A stretch of DNA of 64,000 nucleotides from Bemisia tabaci. Its lineage: Eukaryota; Arthropoda; Insecta; Hemiptera; Aleyrodidae. How positions within the stretch are numbered: position 1 is the stretch's first letter; each line of letters starts with the position of its first letter. The DNA lies in the NCBI RefSeq assembly GCF_918797505.1, contig NC_092801.1, positions 30,410,477 through 30,474,476 on the forward strand, in the 5' to 3' direction. Below are positions 44,588 through 54,762 of this stretch, one piece after another. Made by a program: the position numbers and the translations under genes. The notes beneath the pieces were generated by a model. That model was given only the letters and a program-made list of their open reading frames with translations. It was not told the origin of the DNA and searched no databases.

Positions 44588-45045
44588 TGTATGTGTCAAA
44601 GGCAAATAGTCAAATTAGGCATTTTATCAAATACCTAGGCGGATTGTCAAATTTTCAGATGTTGCGAGGTTTCTTATGTTTTCACAGAGACCTCTCGAAT
44701 TTCCAATATTTAAAGTGTGAAAATCCATTAAAGTACAGACTGTTATTGCCTTTCCTATTCAAAAATGCTCCTCACATTTCTTCAGCTGTCCAAATTGTGA
44801 AATAAGTTTATTTTATTAAATGCTGTGTATTTTGAGATAAATGTGCAATCTAGGACTAGAAATAACTCAGGTATTTATCATTGTATGAAGCAAATTTCTA
44901 CAGAGAATTCCTTCCCACATGATCAGAGCATTATTTTGTCTACAGTTAGTAAAATAATCAGAATTTCAGTCTAAGTGAAAATATTTGACCATTTGCCTAG
45001 GCATTCAACCAAATGCCTGATTTGACTATTTGCCTTCAACATATG
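44588..45045. mobile_element. Foldback element nested in the 3.3-kb element
   Basis: GGCAAATAGTCAAATTAGGC at 44602 pairs with GCCTGATTTGACTATTTGCC at 45014-45033. Pairing extends to CCTAGGC on the inside and to TGTATGTGT / ACATATGCA on the outside. Confidence 0.8.
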
Positions 45046-45491
45046 CACCTACAACGACCGATCAGCGATTCAAAATTGGGAGGAACTGAAGTTACTTGGG
45101 AATTTAAAAAAAAAATGAATTTAAGGAAAATTAGGAAAAATTAATAACCAGCTTTTTCTCTCCCTGCACTGTTTTTCATGCCGAACACCAGATCATTTTC
45201 CAAATTAAATTTTAGGCTTCATGGCATCGATTTTGATTAAAATTTGCTGTGCTGTCTGACTAAATATTTTCAAAATTATGACACAAGAGCCCCGCTTTTG
45301 AAGGTCCGAATGTCTTTTTTAGCCTCAAATAGTGACCGAGGGAGGTCTCTTCATTTTTCATTTAAATTTCTCTCAGGTATTAAAATAAACAATGTGACTT
45401 TATTATTGCAAATTAATACATGAAGTCGAGAGATTTAATGAAAGGGGGGGGGGGGAGAGATGATTCCAAATTCCCCTCAATAGAAGACAAT

Positions 45492-45586
45492 ATCCCATGT
45501 ATCCTCTGGGAGGGATGCAAAAATCCCTGTTGGTCTTAGCAGGACCAACGGGGATTTTTGCATCTCTTCCAGAGGGTACATAGGAT
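45492..45586. repeat. Long hairpin of pre-miRNA-like size
   Basis: GATGCAAAAATCCCTGTTGG pairs with CCAACGGGGATTTTTGCATC around a 10-base loop. Pairing continues outward through CCTCTGG / CCAGAGG, with small bulges, to about 95 bases. Confidence 0.8.
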
Positions 45587-46206
45587 CTTTTCCTCTAAAA
45601 TTTAAATCATTTCAGCAGCAAAAAATTGTAACTTCATCTCTTTTGAATGAAGAAACTATTTATTTTTGTAGTTGCAGCGAAAATTTATGATAGCTGTTAC
45701 TAATACTGAAAAATTCAGTCATTGGAGGGGGGGCCATCCGGAGCCCCCCCCCCCCTCCTGCCCCAGCAGCTACGTCACATCGCCCTACCCTTACCGGCGC
45801 ACCCCTAAAAACGTCGGTAACGCAAACCGCACCACCCCGGTTGTGCAAATCGCAGTTCGGTAGCAGGAACCGAGAGTTCGGTACCCTGAATCGGGAATCT
45901 CGGTACCCCGAACCGAGAAGTCTGGTAGTAGCTACCGAGGATATACTGTAGTGTAAACCGAAACATTCGGTGTTCAATATCGGCCGTACTGTGCGGTACG
46001 TGCTAACGCACTGCGGTTCTCCTGACCGTACTTTTTTTCTCAGTGTACCCCTCAAATAAACTTTTCGTACAGCACGAATGAGTTATAGTGTACATGAGTT
46101 ATAGTGTCTCCGATACTATCTTCGCTCGATCATCTCTTCAAATTTCATGACGGGGTATCCTCACTAGATTTGACACTGCTCGGCGGGGTTCTACGGTTTT
46201 CTATCC

Positions 46207-47978
46207 TTATTGTCCCGACCTTTTAAATCCTGTCGTCCGTACCAGCTCCCTTTTCCTAGATGAAGTGGAAGCGTCGGGCTCCTGATCAGGGGAGGCGTGC
46301 TTTCCAGTTGTGCGGGCGGAGTGGTTTCGAGGACTATCGGGGGAGTGACATCCAGAGGGGTCGGAATTTGCATCACATCTTTCAAAACTCTTTTCTTCTA
46401 ACCATTTCATGCCCTCTTCTGGATTTATCTTGAACAAATCTGTAAATTTGGTGGGATCAAAATTCCTTTCTCCCAGGTACCTAATTAAAGAAGGGCTGAT
46501 CACGCATTTACATTTCTTGTCCTTGAAATCTCCCTCCAAAATTGGCGCGGCAACACCAATGTTAACCCATCCATGTTTCTCGTGACACTCAGCTCTGCAT
46601 TCCTCATAGGTCGTAGCACATCTTTTAAAACCCTTTTCTTCTAACCATTTCATGCCCTCTTCTGGATTTTTCTTGAACAAAGTTTCAAAGTCGATGGCCC
46701 AGGTTCCATGCTCGTTTTCACGCCCCAGCTTTACCAGGAATGCAATGAAAGGGTGGAAGATAATGCATTCGCATTTCCCATCCCTTAAATGACCGTCCAT
46801 AATTGGAAAGGAATATGACCCATGGGGAATGTGCCAATGTCCATGTTTTTGGTGACACTCTTCTTTGCAATTCGATTGGCGTGAGTCCTCCTTTTTAGGG
46901 GGAGATGGAGGTGATGAAGGTGAACTTGAAGTAAAGAACGGAAGTCGAAATTTGAGGTGCTTTTTAGTTTTACTGGACGAGTGATTTCCATTGTTGCTGG
47001 AGGAGTGCTTTCCAGTTGTGCTGGAGGAGTGCTTTCGAGTACTGTCGGGGGAGTGACATCCAGAGGGGTAAGGGTTCGTAGTACATGTTTTAAAACCCTG
47101 ATTCTCTAACCATTTCTTGCCCTCTTCTGGATTTTTCTCGGACACATTTTTCAAGTCGACGGCCCAGGTTTCCTGCCCCTTATTATGTCCCAGTTGTTCC
47201 AGGACTTCAATCAAAGGTTGGGAGATTACGCAATGGCATTCCGTGCCCTGCAACTGTCCATCCGTAATTGGATACCATCCAGCAAAGAAAACGTACCCAT
47301 GTGTTTGGTGACATTCTGATCTGCATTGTGCCTTCGCACGCTGCTTTTCCTCCACTTCAGACGGAGTTGAAGATGATGGAGGCGGCTTTTCGGTGTTGGA
47401 CGAGGAGTAAAAGACGGGGGAGTGCTTTTCAGTTGTGCTGGAGGAGTACTTTTCAGTTTTGCTGGAGGAATGCCTTCCAGTTTTGCTGGAGGAGTGCTTT
47501 TCAGTTCTTCTGGAGGAGTGCTTTCCAGTATTGTCGGAGGAGTGATTTCCAGTGTTGCTGTGGGAGTGCTGTACACGAGGCTGAAGGTTTTTATGAACGA
47601 CTCTAAAACCGTGTGCTATTAACCATTTCATACCCTCTTCTGAATTATTCTCGAACAATTCTTTAAATTCGGTGGCCTTACCCGTGATCTTCTCCACGGC
47701 GTCCATCAAATTTACGTGCATTACGCATTCACATTTCTTGTCCCCGAAACGTCCATCCAACATTGGTGAGACACCTAGACTTTTATACAGAACGTGTCCG
47801 TGTTTATTGTGGCACTCTCTTAAGCATTCCTGACGGGTCGTGGGCTCTGAAAGGGATCGAAGTTATGAAACATTACAACCATCGTCCACGGGAGAGTTGA
47901 TATATGAAATTGAATGGATGACATGAAAATAAACCTGGAGCCGAGTTGCTTTGTTTTACTTCATCGATGCTCATTTCA
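46207..47978 (-). CDS. Multi-domain cysteine-rich protein, first exon missing
   Basis: Two exons are visible. The large one (46207-47846) begins at a TTTCAG acceptor; an in-frame stop at 47863-47865 shows it cannot extend further. The small one (47935-47978) has a T-rich acceptor and a CAG|GTTTAT donor, and joins in phase across an 88-bp intron. Counting from the Met at 47763, there are four domains: the first ends near residue 57, then 147-227, 299-382 and 389-463. Each has the pattern C-x3-C-H-x2-H-G, then a Gly-rich loop, C-x-C and a closing NPEEGMKWLE-x2-GF-x-x-C; the first lacks the last Cys. C-x3-C plus C-x-C recalls the cysteine-stabilised alpha-beta scaffold of defensin-like proteins; that is only a resemblance. 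Linkers (61-128, 234-270) are KHSSS/TTG repeats, likely O-glycosylated. No known family was recognised. A signal-peptide exon is expected upstream but was not found. Confidence 0.75.
47380..47583 (-). repeat. 21-bp coding minisatellite in the first linker
   Basis: The unit GAGTGCTTTTCAGTTxTGCT (plus-strand view, about 21 bp) repeats around ten times with drift and encodes KHSSSKT-like heptads. It is likely to vary in copy number between individuals. Confidence 0.8.
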
Positions 47979-48415
47979 CTATTACGAAAAAAAAAACACC
48001 TTACGGATTTTTTTCGGTGAGGAAACGTTATTTTTTTACATGACGATTAATATTTGAGTCGTTGATACCATCACTTGCAGGTGTGCAATAGGGAATCTTT
48101 TAACACAATAAACGCCTAAGAACGTCAAAGAAAACCAGAATGATAGTTTTTTAAAGTCTACAATTAAATAAAATGAATTGGTACAATTGTCTTCCTTGTA
48201 TGTATTCATCATTAATTCATACTTTTATAGATATCTGTTGTTTGTGTTCTTTTTAAGAGGGCTGTAATTTTATGAACTAACAAGGTCTGTTAGATTAGAA
48301 ACCGGATTTTGGTCAAAACTAGCCCACAATGCGTCCAAATTACGTTTTCTTGAGCTTTCCTGATAGCTGAAAATATATTTAAGAACGCTACGTTCACAAA
48401 TTCGAAAAATCCTGA
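47979..48415. other. Upstream intron or 5' region of the cysteine-rich gene
   Basis: AT-rich. A CTATAAAAG string occurs on the minus strand near 48225, but no convincing signal-peptide exon could be placed. 48299-48400 is one arm of an inverted pair with 51072-51168. Confidence 0.35.
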
Positions 48416-48946
48416 TTAATCCTGATTAGCTTCGTTGGTATGTGGCTTGAAGTAAGGGAACCTCAAGGGTGTTTTGCGATTTTTATGTTTGACCGAACTT
48501 GTCTCTTTTTTCGGTCTTGCACTACATTTTTCAACCCACAAGGATGATTGGAGTTTCGTCTCCATATCGTAGCCGTACACTGAAGTATCGTCACCGAAAA
48601 TTATCCTATCCAAAAATGTAGGATCATTGTTGGAACGTTCAAGCAGCTAAAAGGAAATTAACATTTGGTTGGATTTTCGTTCAACGGACAACAATCAAGA
48701 GGCAAGTGTACCTGAAACTCGATGTGTGTCTACATATTCTATCAAAATTGTACGTACAGAGCCTTCAGAAATATTACTCTGTTCAAAAAGCTCGAAATGA
48801 CCATTTTCGAGCACTTTTGCCCGCACTTCTTCCACGTGACAAATGTCAGTTGCCGTTGAGGGTCGATTCCCATGCTCCTCATCTTTGACGAACTCCTGAC
48901 CAGTTTTGAATCGTTTAACCCATTCAAAACAGTGGGAACATCTCAT
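48416..48946 (-). pseudogene. Decayed mariner-family transposase
   Basis: The 5' part (48695-48946) encodes a mariner-type helix-turn-helix segment: FEWVKRFKTGQEFVKDEEHG, then RPSTATD and a GSVRTIL motif. The 3' part (48416-48652) encodes LLERSNNDPTFLDRIIFGDD, then TSVYGYDMETK and RPKK, matching the block around the second catalytic Asp of mariner (usually GDESWVYGYDPETK). About 100 residues between the two parts are missing, and the C-terminal catalytic region is absent. Intact mariner transposases are about 345 residues. Apparent GT and AG sites bound the gap, but the reading phases do not match, so this is a dead copy rather than a spliced host gene. Confidence 0.85.
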
Positions 48947-50220
48947 TCAATGATCATGGTAAACTTTACTTAGCATATGCCAAAAGTTTCGGTACAAGGT
49001 ATACCGAGTTTAAAACAAAATTTAATGTTGAATCTTTGCTCTATCAGTGATCGCATCATGAAAATCGCAAAACGCACCTGACTTACTCGTATTCAAGATG
49101 ACACAGAATAAACACTGATCAAAATAAAAAAACAAGCAGAAAAATCCAACATGAATATGTTGGAAAAGCGTGCCGAATAACTAAAATGTTGGACACATAC
49201 CTACTATTTTCACGTCTTTGTTATTTGCATCAATTGGTACTTTTCGCTAAATTTGGGAGAAAATATTGATTCATGAACGTTAAATGTAAATTGATTTTAA
49301 AGATTCCGTCCAATTATCTTGATTTTAAGCTGATATGCGGCATTTCGCACGACCGTGATTTGGGCGAACTGCCGTGCATCGAAATCGCGTTGAGTTAATC
49401 TCTTTGGATTTCGAACTGTAACTTCTCTCCTATTCGGCCGATTTTTACAAATGAGGTCTCTTTTTATTTGTACTTTAACGGAAAGTAAGGAAAAACTCGC
49501 TAAATAGACGGAAAACAATTTTTGTGAAAATTTGGTGGATCCTGGCGTCACGGTGAATGGTTAATCGGGCGTGGAAGATAATAGGTTCGACGAGGCGACC
49601 CTCTCCTCGCCGTCTTTTATTGCCTTGCTCGAAACCTGACACCCAAAGCTATATCGGGAGATAACTGCAGTGGTTTGAGTAGATTTCTGCAGGGACCACG
49701 GTTAGTACATGGTATAAAGAGTCACGAGGCTCATCACAGATTGCACTTGCAGTGCAAGACGCTCATTGGCTAAACAGTTTTGGCGGGGAAGAAGGTTCTA
49801 GAGTTGAGTCCTCCGAGCGTAAGAAAGCTTCTATGAGGTTTTTGTCAAATGAAATAATACGGTTTTGACAGGAAAATGTTCTCAAGGGTTCCCAATTAGC
49901 AGTTCAGTCGGTTTTTTGGTAAGAGACCATCAGGGCTTGACAGTATAATGGTTCAAAGACAAGAAAACGGGTCCGAGGAAAAAAACAAGCAGTTCCAACG
50001 CCCAAGCGATGGAGGGCGCTTCTTTGACAAAGCATATAACTACCAACTTACGTACCCGAAGACTATCGTAGATGGAATTTATTGTGGGAACCTTTAACCG
50101 CAAAACCCTTCAAAACTTCAGATCGACCGCGATAAACTGAAACTATCCACAAGCACTTTGTGATGAATTTCAGTTGACGGTGAATGGAAACAAAAAGCAT
50201 GCACTGTAAATCAGACGACG
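48947..50220. other. No gene; contains one arm of a distant inverted repeat
   Basis: 49380-49575 is repeated in inverted orientation at 62990-63180 (shared block CGGCCGATTTTTACAAATGA and its inverse). The remainder is unassigned. Confidence 0.45.
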
Positions 50221-50699
50221 GGAAAGAGCGGCGGAACCTCTAAAGCTGGTGCGTCAACGCGATCTAGCGGACAGCGGTGTCGCGACGCGACGCCGCGAGG
50301 TAGGGCGCGCAGGTCGCGGGGGAGCGGGGCCGCGTGAAGAGGAGTTCAGTAGTGGGGAGGGGAAGCGCGGGTCGCGGGGAAGAGAGGGACCGGCCGGCCG
50401 GCGGTGACATCGGCGCTGGCTGGACCCATATTCATGGCGTGAACACTGCCAGGCCATAGAATAATAAGCTTTATTATTCTATGGCCAGGCAGCGCTAATA
50501 TCTCCGCTAACTGGAGTTGGGGGTCCTTATTCATTCTCTTGGTCCATGACATAACCTTAAACCTTCCGCTCAATGCCGCAAACAGCTGACGTGTCGATGC
50601 TGCGCCAAGAAAATGAACCAATCACAAAGTAGCACAGTAATACGTCACTAAAATGAAGAGATCACGTGACTGTTCGTAATATTTTCAAATCGATCTGAA
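50221..50699. other. GC-rich block followed by a perfect palindrome
   Basis: 50221-50420 is GC- and CpG-rich. 50452-50486 is a perfect inverted repeat, GGCCATAGAATAATAA / TTATTATTCTATGGCC, with a 3-base loop. Pairing resumes outside it after a mismatch (CTGCC / GGCAG). Confidence 0.75.
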
Positions 50700-51163
50700 A
50701 GTACTGCCTTGGATATAAGTATTTAAAGCATAAGGAGGCCCTAAAATACTTTAATCAGGTAATACGTCCGTGCGAGATTGTTATGCTTAAAAGCAAAACA
50801 TTTCACGAAAACTTTTACGAATACCAGATGCAGAAAATAATCCAATTTTCCCGGGTGTACCAGAATGGCGTCATTACCCATAAGGCAAAAGGGCATGTAG
50901 TATAGTACATGTTACATCGGGGGAGTCGAACGGTTGGAAAGGGCGCATCTGGTACCCAGAAGCGCCCAATATTTGGACGGCCCGTTGAATAGCATCGGTT
51001 GATCGGTGTGCTGTACTATGGTACATCCGAGTGATTTCAAAAAGCGAGCCCTGCTGGCACGCTTAAAAATCTGTGAACGTAGCGTTCTTAAGTATATTTC
51101 CAGCTATCAGGAAAGCTCAAGAAAACCTAATTCGGACGCATTGTGGGCTAGTTATGACCAAAA
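50700..51163. other. No gene; inverted-repeat arm at 51072-51168
   Basis: CGTAGCGTTCTTAAGTATAT matches the inverse of 48360-48400; the similarity spans about 100 bases. Nothing else was recognised. Confidence 0.5.
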
Positions 51164-51460
51164 TCCGGTACTTTTACTGTTTTTTCAGATAAGAATACCA
51201 CTTTTATTGGTAATCAATTCCCGGTAATTTTGCCATTTCATCTCGGTAATTCTACCACAGTCGATAAAAAATATTGGCGTTTTTACCGGGGATCAGTAAA
51301 ATTACCGAGAAAGTCAAAAATTTTACGGAGATTTCTCGGTAAAATTACCAATTCCATTAATGGTAATTTTACCAAGAAAAATCTGGGATCAAATAGAACC
51401 CTGAATTCTTGGTAATTTTACCCTTTTCTTGGTGAATACACCGAGATTTTTTTTTCGGTG
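51164..51460. mobile_element. Family E element, left-truncated
   Basis: GGTAATTTTACC-type sub-repeats run to CACCGAGATTTTTTTTTCGGTG. It corresponds in inverted orientation to about three quarters of the copy at 30338. Confidence 0.8.
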
Positions 51461-52167
51461 CGCCCTAACGTCAGAGATGCGACAATCTGTGGAACGTCGC
51501 TGTCTGTTTCGAGACTACCAACAGCTCGAAATAGCCCAATGGATGAAGAAATAAAAACCTTAACTCTTAAACTCAATTGGCAAGTCTTTTGTCAAAATTA
51601 TTATCCTAAAAAAACTTCGATCCAGACCTGGACAATCTTGCCAATAGAGAATTTGGAGGTGTCTGAAATTTGATAAATTTCGTGTTCAAGTGGAAACTAC
51701 TGAGTGAACTGAACACGAGGATACCCTTGGCTCATGAATTGAACAATTATTAGAGAAGATATAACAAAAGTATCTAATTTGACAAAATACATGTGTTTAA
51801 ATGGGGAATGCCGCCTGATGTCACTGGTCGGTGCATTTTCTCACTTTTAAATCTGTTTTTATGCTATTTCCCATATCAGAAAAAAATTATAAAAAATACT
51901 GTGACATCAGCTCTTTAAGCACATTCAAATGAACCGATAAAAAATTTGCAGGCAAATTCTCCATTCGATTGAATTGATTTTGAGTAATATTCAATGAGGC
52001 AAATGAAGTTTTAAACCACTGATCTTCGAACTTGTATACGAGTTTCGATTTTCCGCGAATTTTTTCAAGAACTTTCATTACTGGACCTGAGGACGCAGGG
52101 AACATCAGACCGAGTTAATGATTCTCAACTGGTGAAAACATGTGACGCTTTTTTTTTCGGGAAAAGG
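51461..52167. other. No gene recognised
   Basis: AT-rich DNA with short frames only. Confidence 0.4.
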
Positions 52168-52174
52168 CAATAAA

Positions 52175-52496
52175 CAGGGTGTCTACTAAAACAGGCTGAC
52201 CAAAAATCAATACTTTTACGGTACTTTTTCAGTATATTTCCAAGAAATTCAGTACCTCCTCAACATAAGAATTCAGTATACTCTTACAGTACCTCACATT
52301 GACGAGATTCGAAAAATGTCAAAAATTTGAATTTCTCGCTCAAATTGCGACAAAAATGACACCCTCCCCCAAAAAATGAACACAATTCCAGATCTTCTTG
52401 CGGAATTTCCGCACTTTTTCAGAACTTCCGGACCGGCCTCAAAAAATCCGTACTATTTCCGGACTTTCCGACAATTCCGGACTTGTAGACACCCTG
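52175..52496. mobile_element. Family K element with 7-bp duplication
   Basis: CAGGGTGTCTACTAAAACAG to TGTAGACACCCTG. CAATAAA is repeated at 52168-52174 and 52497-52503. Confidence 0.88.
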
Positions 52497-52522
52497 CAAT
52501 AAAGCTCATTGTGTATCTTCGA

Positions 52523-52809
52523 GTCTACTAAAACAGGCTGACCAAAAATCAATATTTTTACAGTGCCTATTTAGTTTATTTCCAAAAAATTCAGTACCTC
52601 CTCAACAGAGACATTCAGTACTTTTTCAGTGCCTCCTATTGACGAGATTCGAAAAATTCCAAAATTTTGAATTTCTTGCTCAAATTGCGACAAAAAAATT
52701 CCGGACCTTCTTGCGGAATTTCCGCGCTATTTCAAAGCTTCCGGACCGGCCTTAAAAAATCCGTACTATTACCGGACTCTCCGAAAATTCCGGACTTGTA
52801 GACACCCTG
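52523..52809. repeat. Second family K copy produced by tandem duplication
   Basis: It starts inside the element (GTCTACTAAAACAGG), lacking CAGGGT. It is followed at 52812 by the same 23-base flank (ATAAAGCTCATTGTG...) that follows the first copy at 52499, offset 313 bp. Confidence 0.88.
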
Positions 52810-52834
52810 AGATAAAGCTCATTGTGTATCTTCG

Positions 52835-53138
52835 CGGCGCAATTTCCCGCTTCGTCAATTGCGATTATTGATCGCCTATTTGAGGCGCGAGCGCAGCGTT
52901 TGCACACTGCAGTTTTTACGGTCGCCCGTGACGCAAAATTTCAATTACGCGCCAACTGCACAAGTGCACAGGTGTGCATGCTGCACGCGCGCCGTTGCCT
53001 GAGCCGCGGCGTCACGGAGCTGACAGATGCACCCGAAAGATGCAATTAAAATACTCGTTCGATTTTGCCGAGACGGAATTTTGCTCATCCGCGGGGGCAC
53101 GGCAGGCTGCCGTGTTCTGCACGAGATGGGCCTACTAT
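52835..53138. other. No gene recognised; GC-moderate stretch
   Basis: CpG-containing and with short frames on both strands; nothing identifiable. Confidence 0.4.
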
Positions 53139-53264
53139 GCCGTGCTAGGAAAAAACGCCGTAAGAGCATTCAGGCGTTGCCAAATTTCCTCCGCTAAAAT
53201 GCGGATTTTCAAGGAAACTGTTGGATATTTTGCTTAAAATTTGTCCGACCCTATCGGAAACAAT

Positions 53265-53714
53265 TTAAGGTGATTCGATGGACGCCATATTTCGTGTCAG
53301 AACGGCATGCGATATATCGCACCAATTGGTTCCATTTTCTCAGCTACTCGTCCTTTTTCTCCAATTTTGAGATCGCAATTCTGTTGTCCAGAGACTAAAG
53401 CACTCACCAATTTTAACAAAGAAATTCAACGTAATAAAGGCGTGGTTTTTTCACAGAGAAAACATCGCATTCGATACTGATATCGAAACTGCCCTCGAAT
53501 GCGATATTTTCTCTCCAAAAAAAAACCACGCCTTTATTACGTTGAATTTCTTTGTTAAAATTGGTAAGTGAGTGCTTCAGTCTCCTGACAACAGAATTGC
53601 GATCTCAAAATTGGAGAAAAATGACGAGTAGCTGAAAAAATGGAATCAATTGATGTGATATATCGCATGCCGTTCTGCATGACACAAAATATGGCGTCCA
53701 TCGAATCACCTTAA
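53265..53714. mobile_element. 450-bp near-perfect palindrome
   Basis: TTAAGGTGATTCGATGGACG pairs with CGTCCATCGAATCACCTTAA. Pairing continues through GGCATGCGATATATCGCA, ATCGCAATTCTGTTGTC and AAACCACGCCTTTATTACGT to a central loop near 53480-53500. Confidence 0.92.
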
Positions 53715-53768
53715 AATTTGTCAAATCCTAATGGAAAAAATTTAATCTACAAATTCAATGAATAATAT

Positions 53769-54059
53769 CAGGGTTTCCACAAAATTTAGAAAATCCTGAT
53801 TTCTCTGACACATTTTGGTGGAATTCCCTGACAATTGAAGATTATGACGGATGGTTAAGAAGGCATAATTGAAAATAGTTCAGGTAAAATGTGTTGTTCG
53901 AAACCTCAAACCCATTCTAGAAAGCAAATGAAAGTGATTTAACAAATGTTCCCTGACATTCTCGTCATTTCTGTAATTTCCTCTGACATTTCCCGGTTTT
54001 CCCTGACTTTTTAAAATTCCCTGACATTTCCCGGTTTTCCCTGACTGTGGCAATCTTGC
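53769..54059. mobile_element. Family H element, nested
   Basis: CAGGGTTTCCACAAAATTTA to CTGTGGCAATCTTG. It has the family's GGTTAAGAAGGCATAATTG and TTCCCTGAC blocks. Confidence 0.75.
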
Positions 54060-54156
54060 TTCAGGCGTTGCCAAGTTTCCTTCGATAAAATACGGATTTT
54101 CAAGGAAACTGTAAGACATTTCTCTTAAAATGTTTCATACCATTTTGGAAACAATT

Positions 54157-54376
54157 GGACGTAGTTCTGTCAAACGAAACTAAGCGCCATCAGGAGAGAA
54201 AGGGAGAGGGGGGCTTGGATTGGCGGCGGAATTGGGCGTCGGGCTCATTCCGTCCTATACTCGCAATGCTTTTCCATTGCGCTTAGTTCCGTTTGACAGA
54301 ACATGCTATTCGGCATTCTAAATTCCTCAAAAGGAACTCAAGTTGGCGCTTAGTTCCGTTTGACAGAAATACGTCC
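54157..54376. mobile_element. Family L element, longer variant, nested
   Basis: GGACGTAGTTCTGTCAAACG to the inverted CCGTTTGACAGAAATACGTCC. The internal TTGCGCTTAGTTCCGTTTGA indicates an extra partial unit. Confidence 0.8.
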
Positions 54377-54597
54377 AATTTAATCTAAAATATCTGAAAA
54401 TTTCAAGAAATAAAATGCATAACTTACCTCAGAAATACCCGGTTTATACCGGGAAATTTGGCAACTATTGATGGTCCATACGGCGTTGTTCCTTAGCACG
54501 GCAGTTTTCCACACGAGTGAAAAACTTTTGGTGAAGAGAATCGCGCGGAAATTCGCACGTGATTTGATCATCATGTTGTATATCGATGGCTCAAGTG

Positions 54598-54762
54598 CAG
54601 TGGCGTGGCGTGCTTTGCGATATATCGATTGTTAAGCCATTTAAACCCATAGAAAAGGATCGATAAACAGGGTGTTCGCAGCAAACACCTTAATAATCGA
54701 TTTTTTACCTTAGGTTTAAATGGCATAACAATCGATATATCGCAATTCACGCCACGCCACTG
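54598..54762. mobile_element. Family C hAT-like MITE
   Basis: CAGTGGCGTGGCGTGCTTTG to CACGCCACGCCACTG. TCAAGTG flanks it at 54591-54597 and, after a CAG filler, at 54766-54772. Confidence 0.88.

Larger units (their letters stand above)
42719..46045. mobile_element. Large CACTA/EnSpm-like element, about 3.3 kb (candidate)
   Basis: CACTGGAGAAAAAAAGTAC at the left and the inverted GTACTTTTTTTCTCAGTG at the right, with TA on both sides (42717-42718 and 46046-46047). Both subterminal regions (42740-42900 and 45780-46030) are dense in short GGTAC/CGGTT/AACCG motifs in both orientations, as in CACTA elements. The AT-rich interior (42900-45700) has no recognisable transposase, so the element is non-autonomous or intron-split beyond my recognition. 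Confidence 0.65.
53139..54504. mobile_element. Family A copy swollen by nested insertions
   Basis: TGCCGTGCTAGGAAAAAACG at the left, CCTTAGCACGGCAG at the right. Inside are a 450-bp palindrome, a family H element and a family L element. A 95-bp left-arm block is also duplicated (53170-53265 and 54061-54156). Confidence 0.8.

Noticed and set aside
48650..48711. Possible functional intron in the mariner relic (GT and AG both present)
   Set aside because: The phases at the two sites do not match and joining gives an early stop. The catalytic core is also missing, so domestication is not supported.
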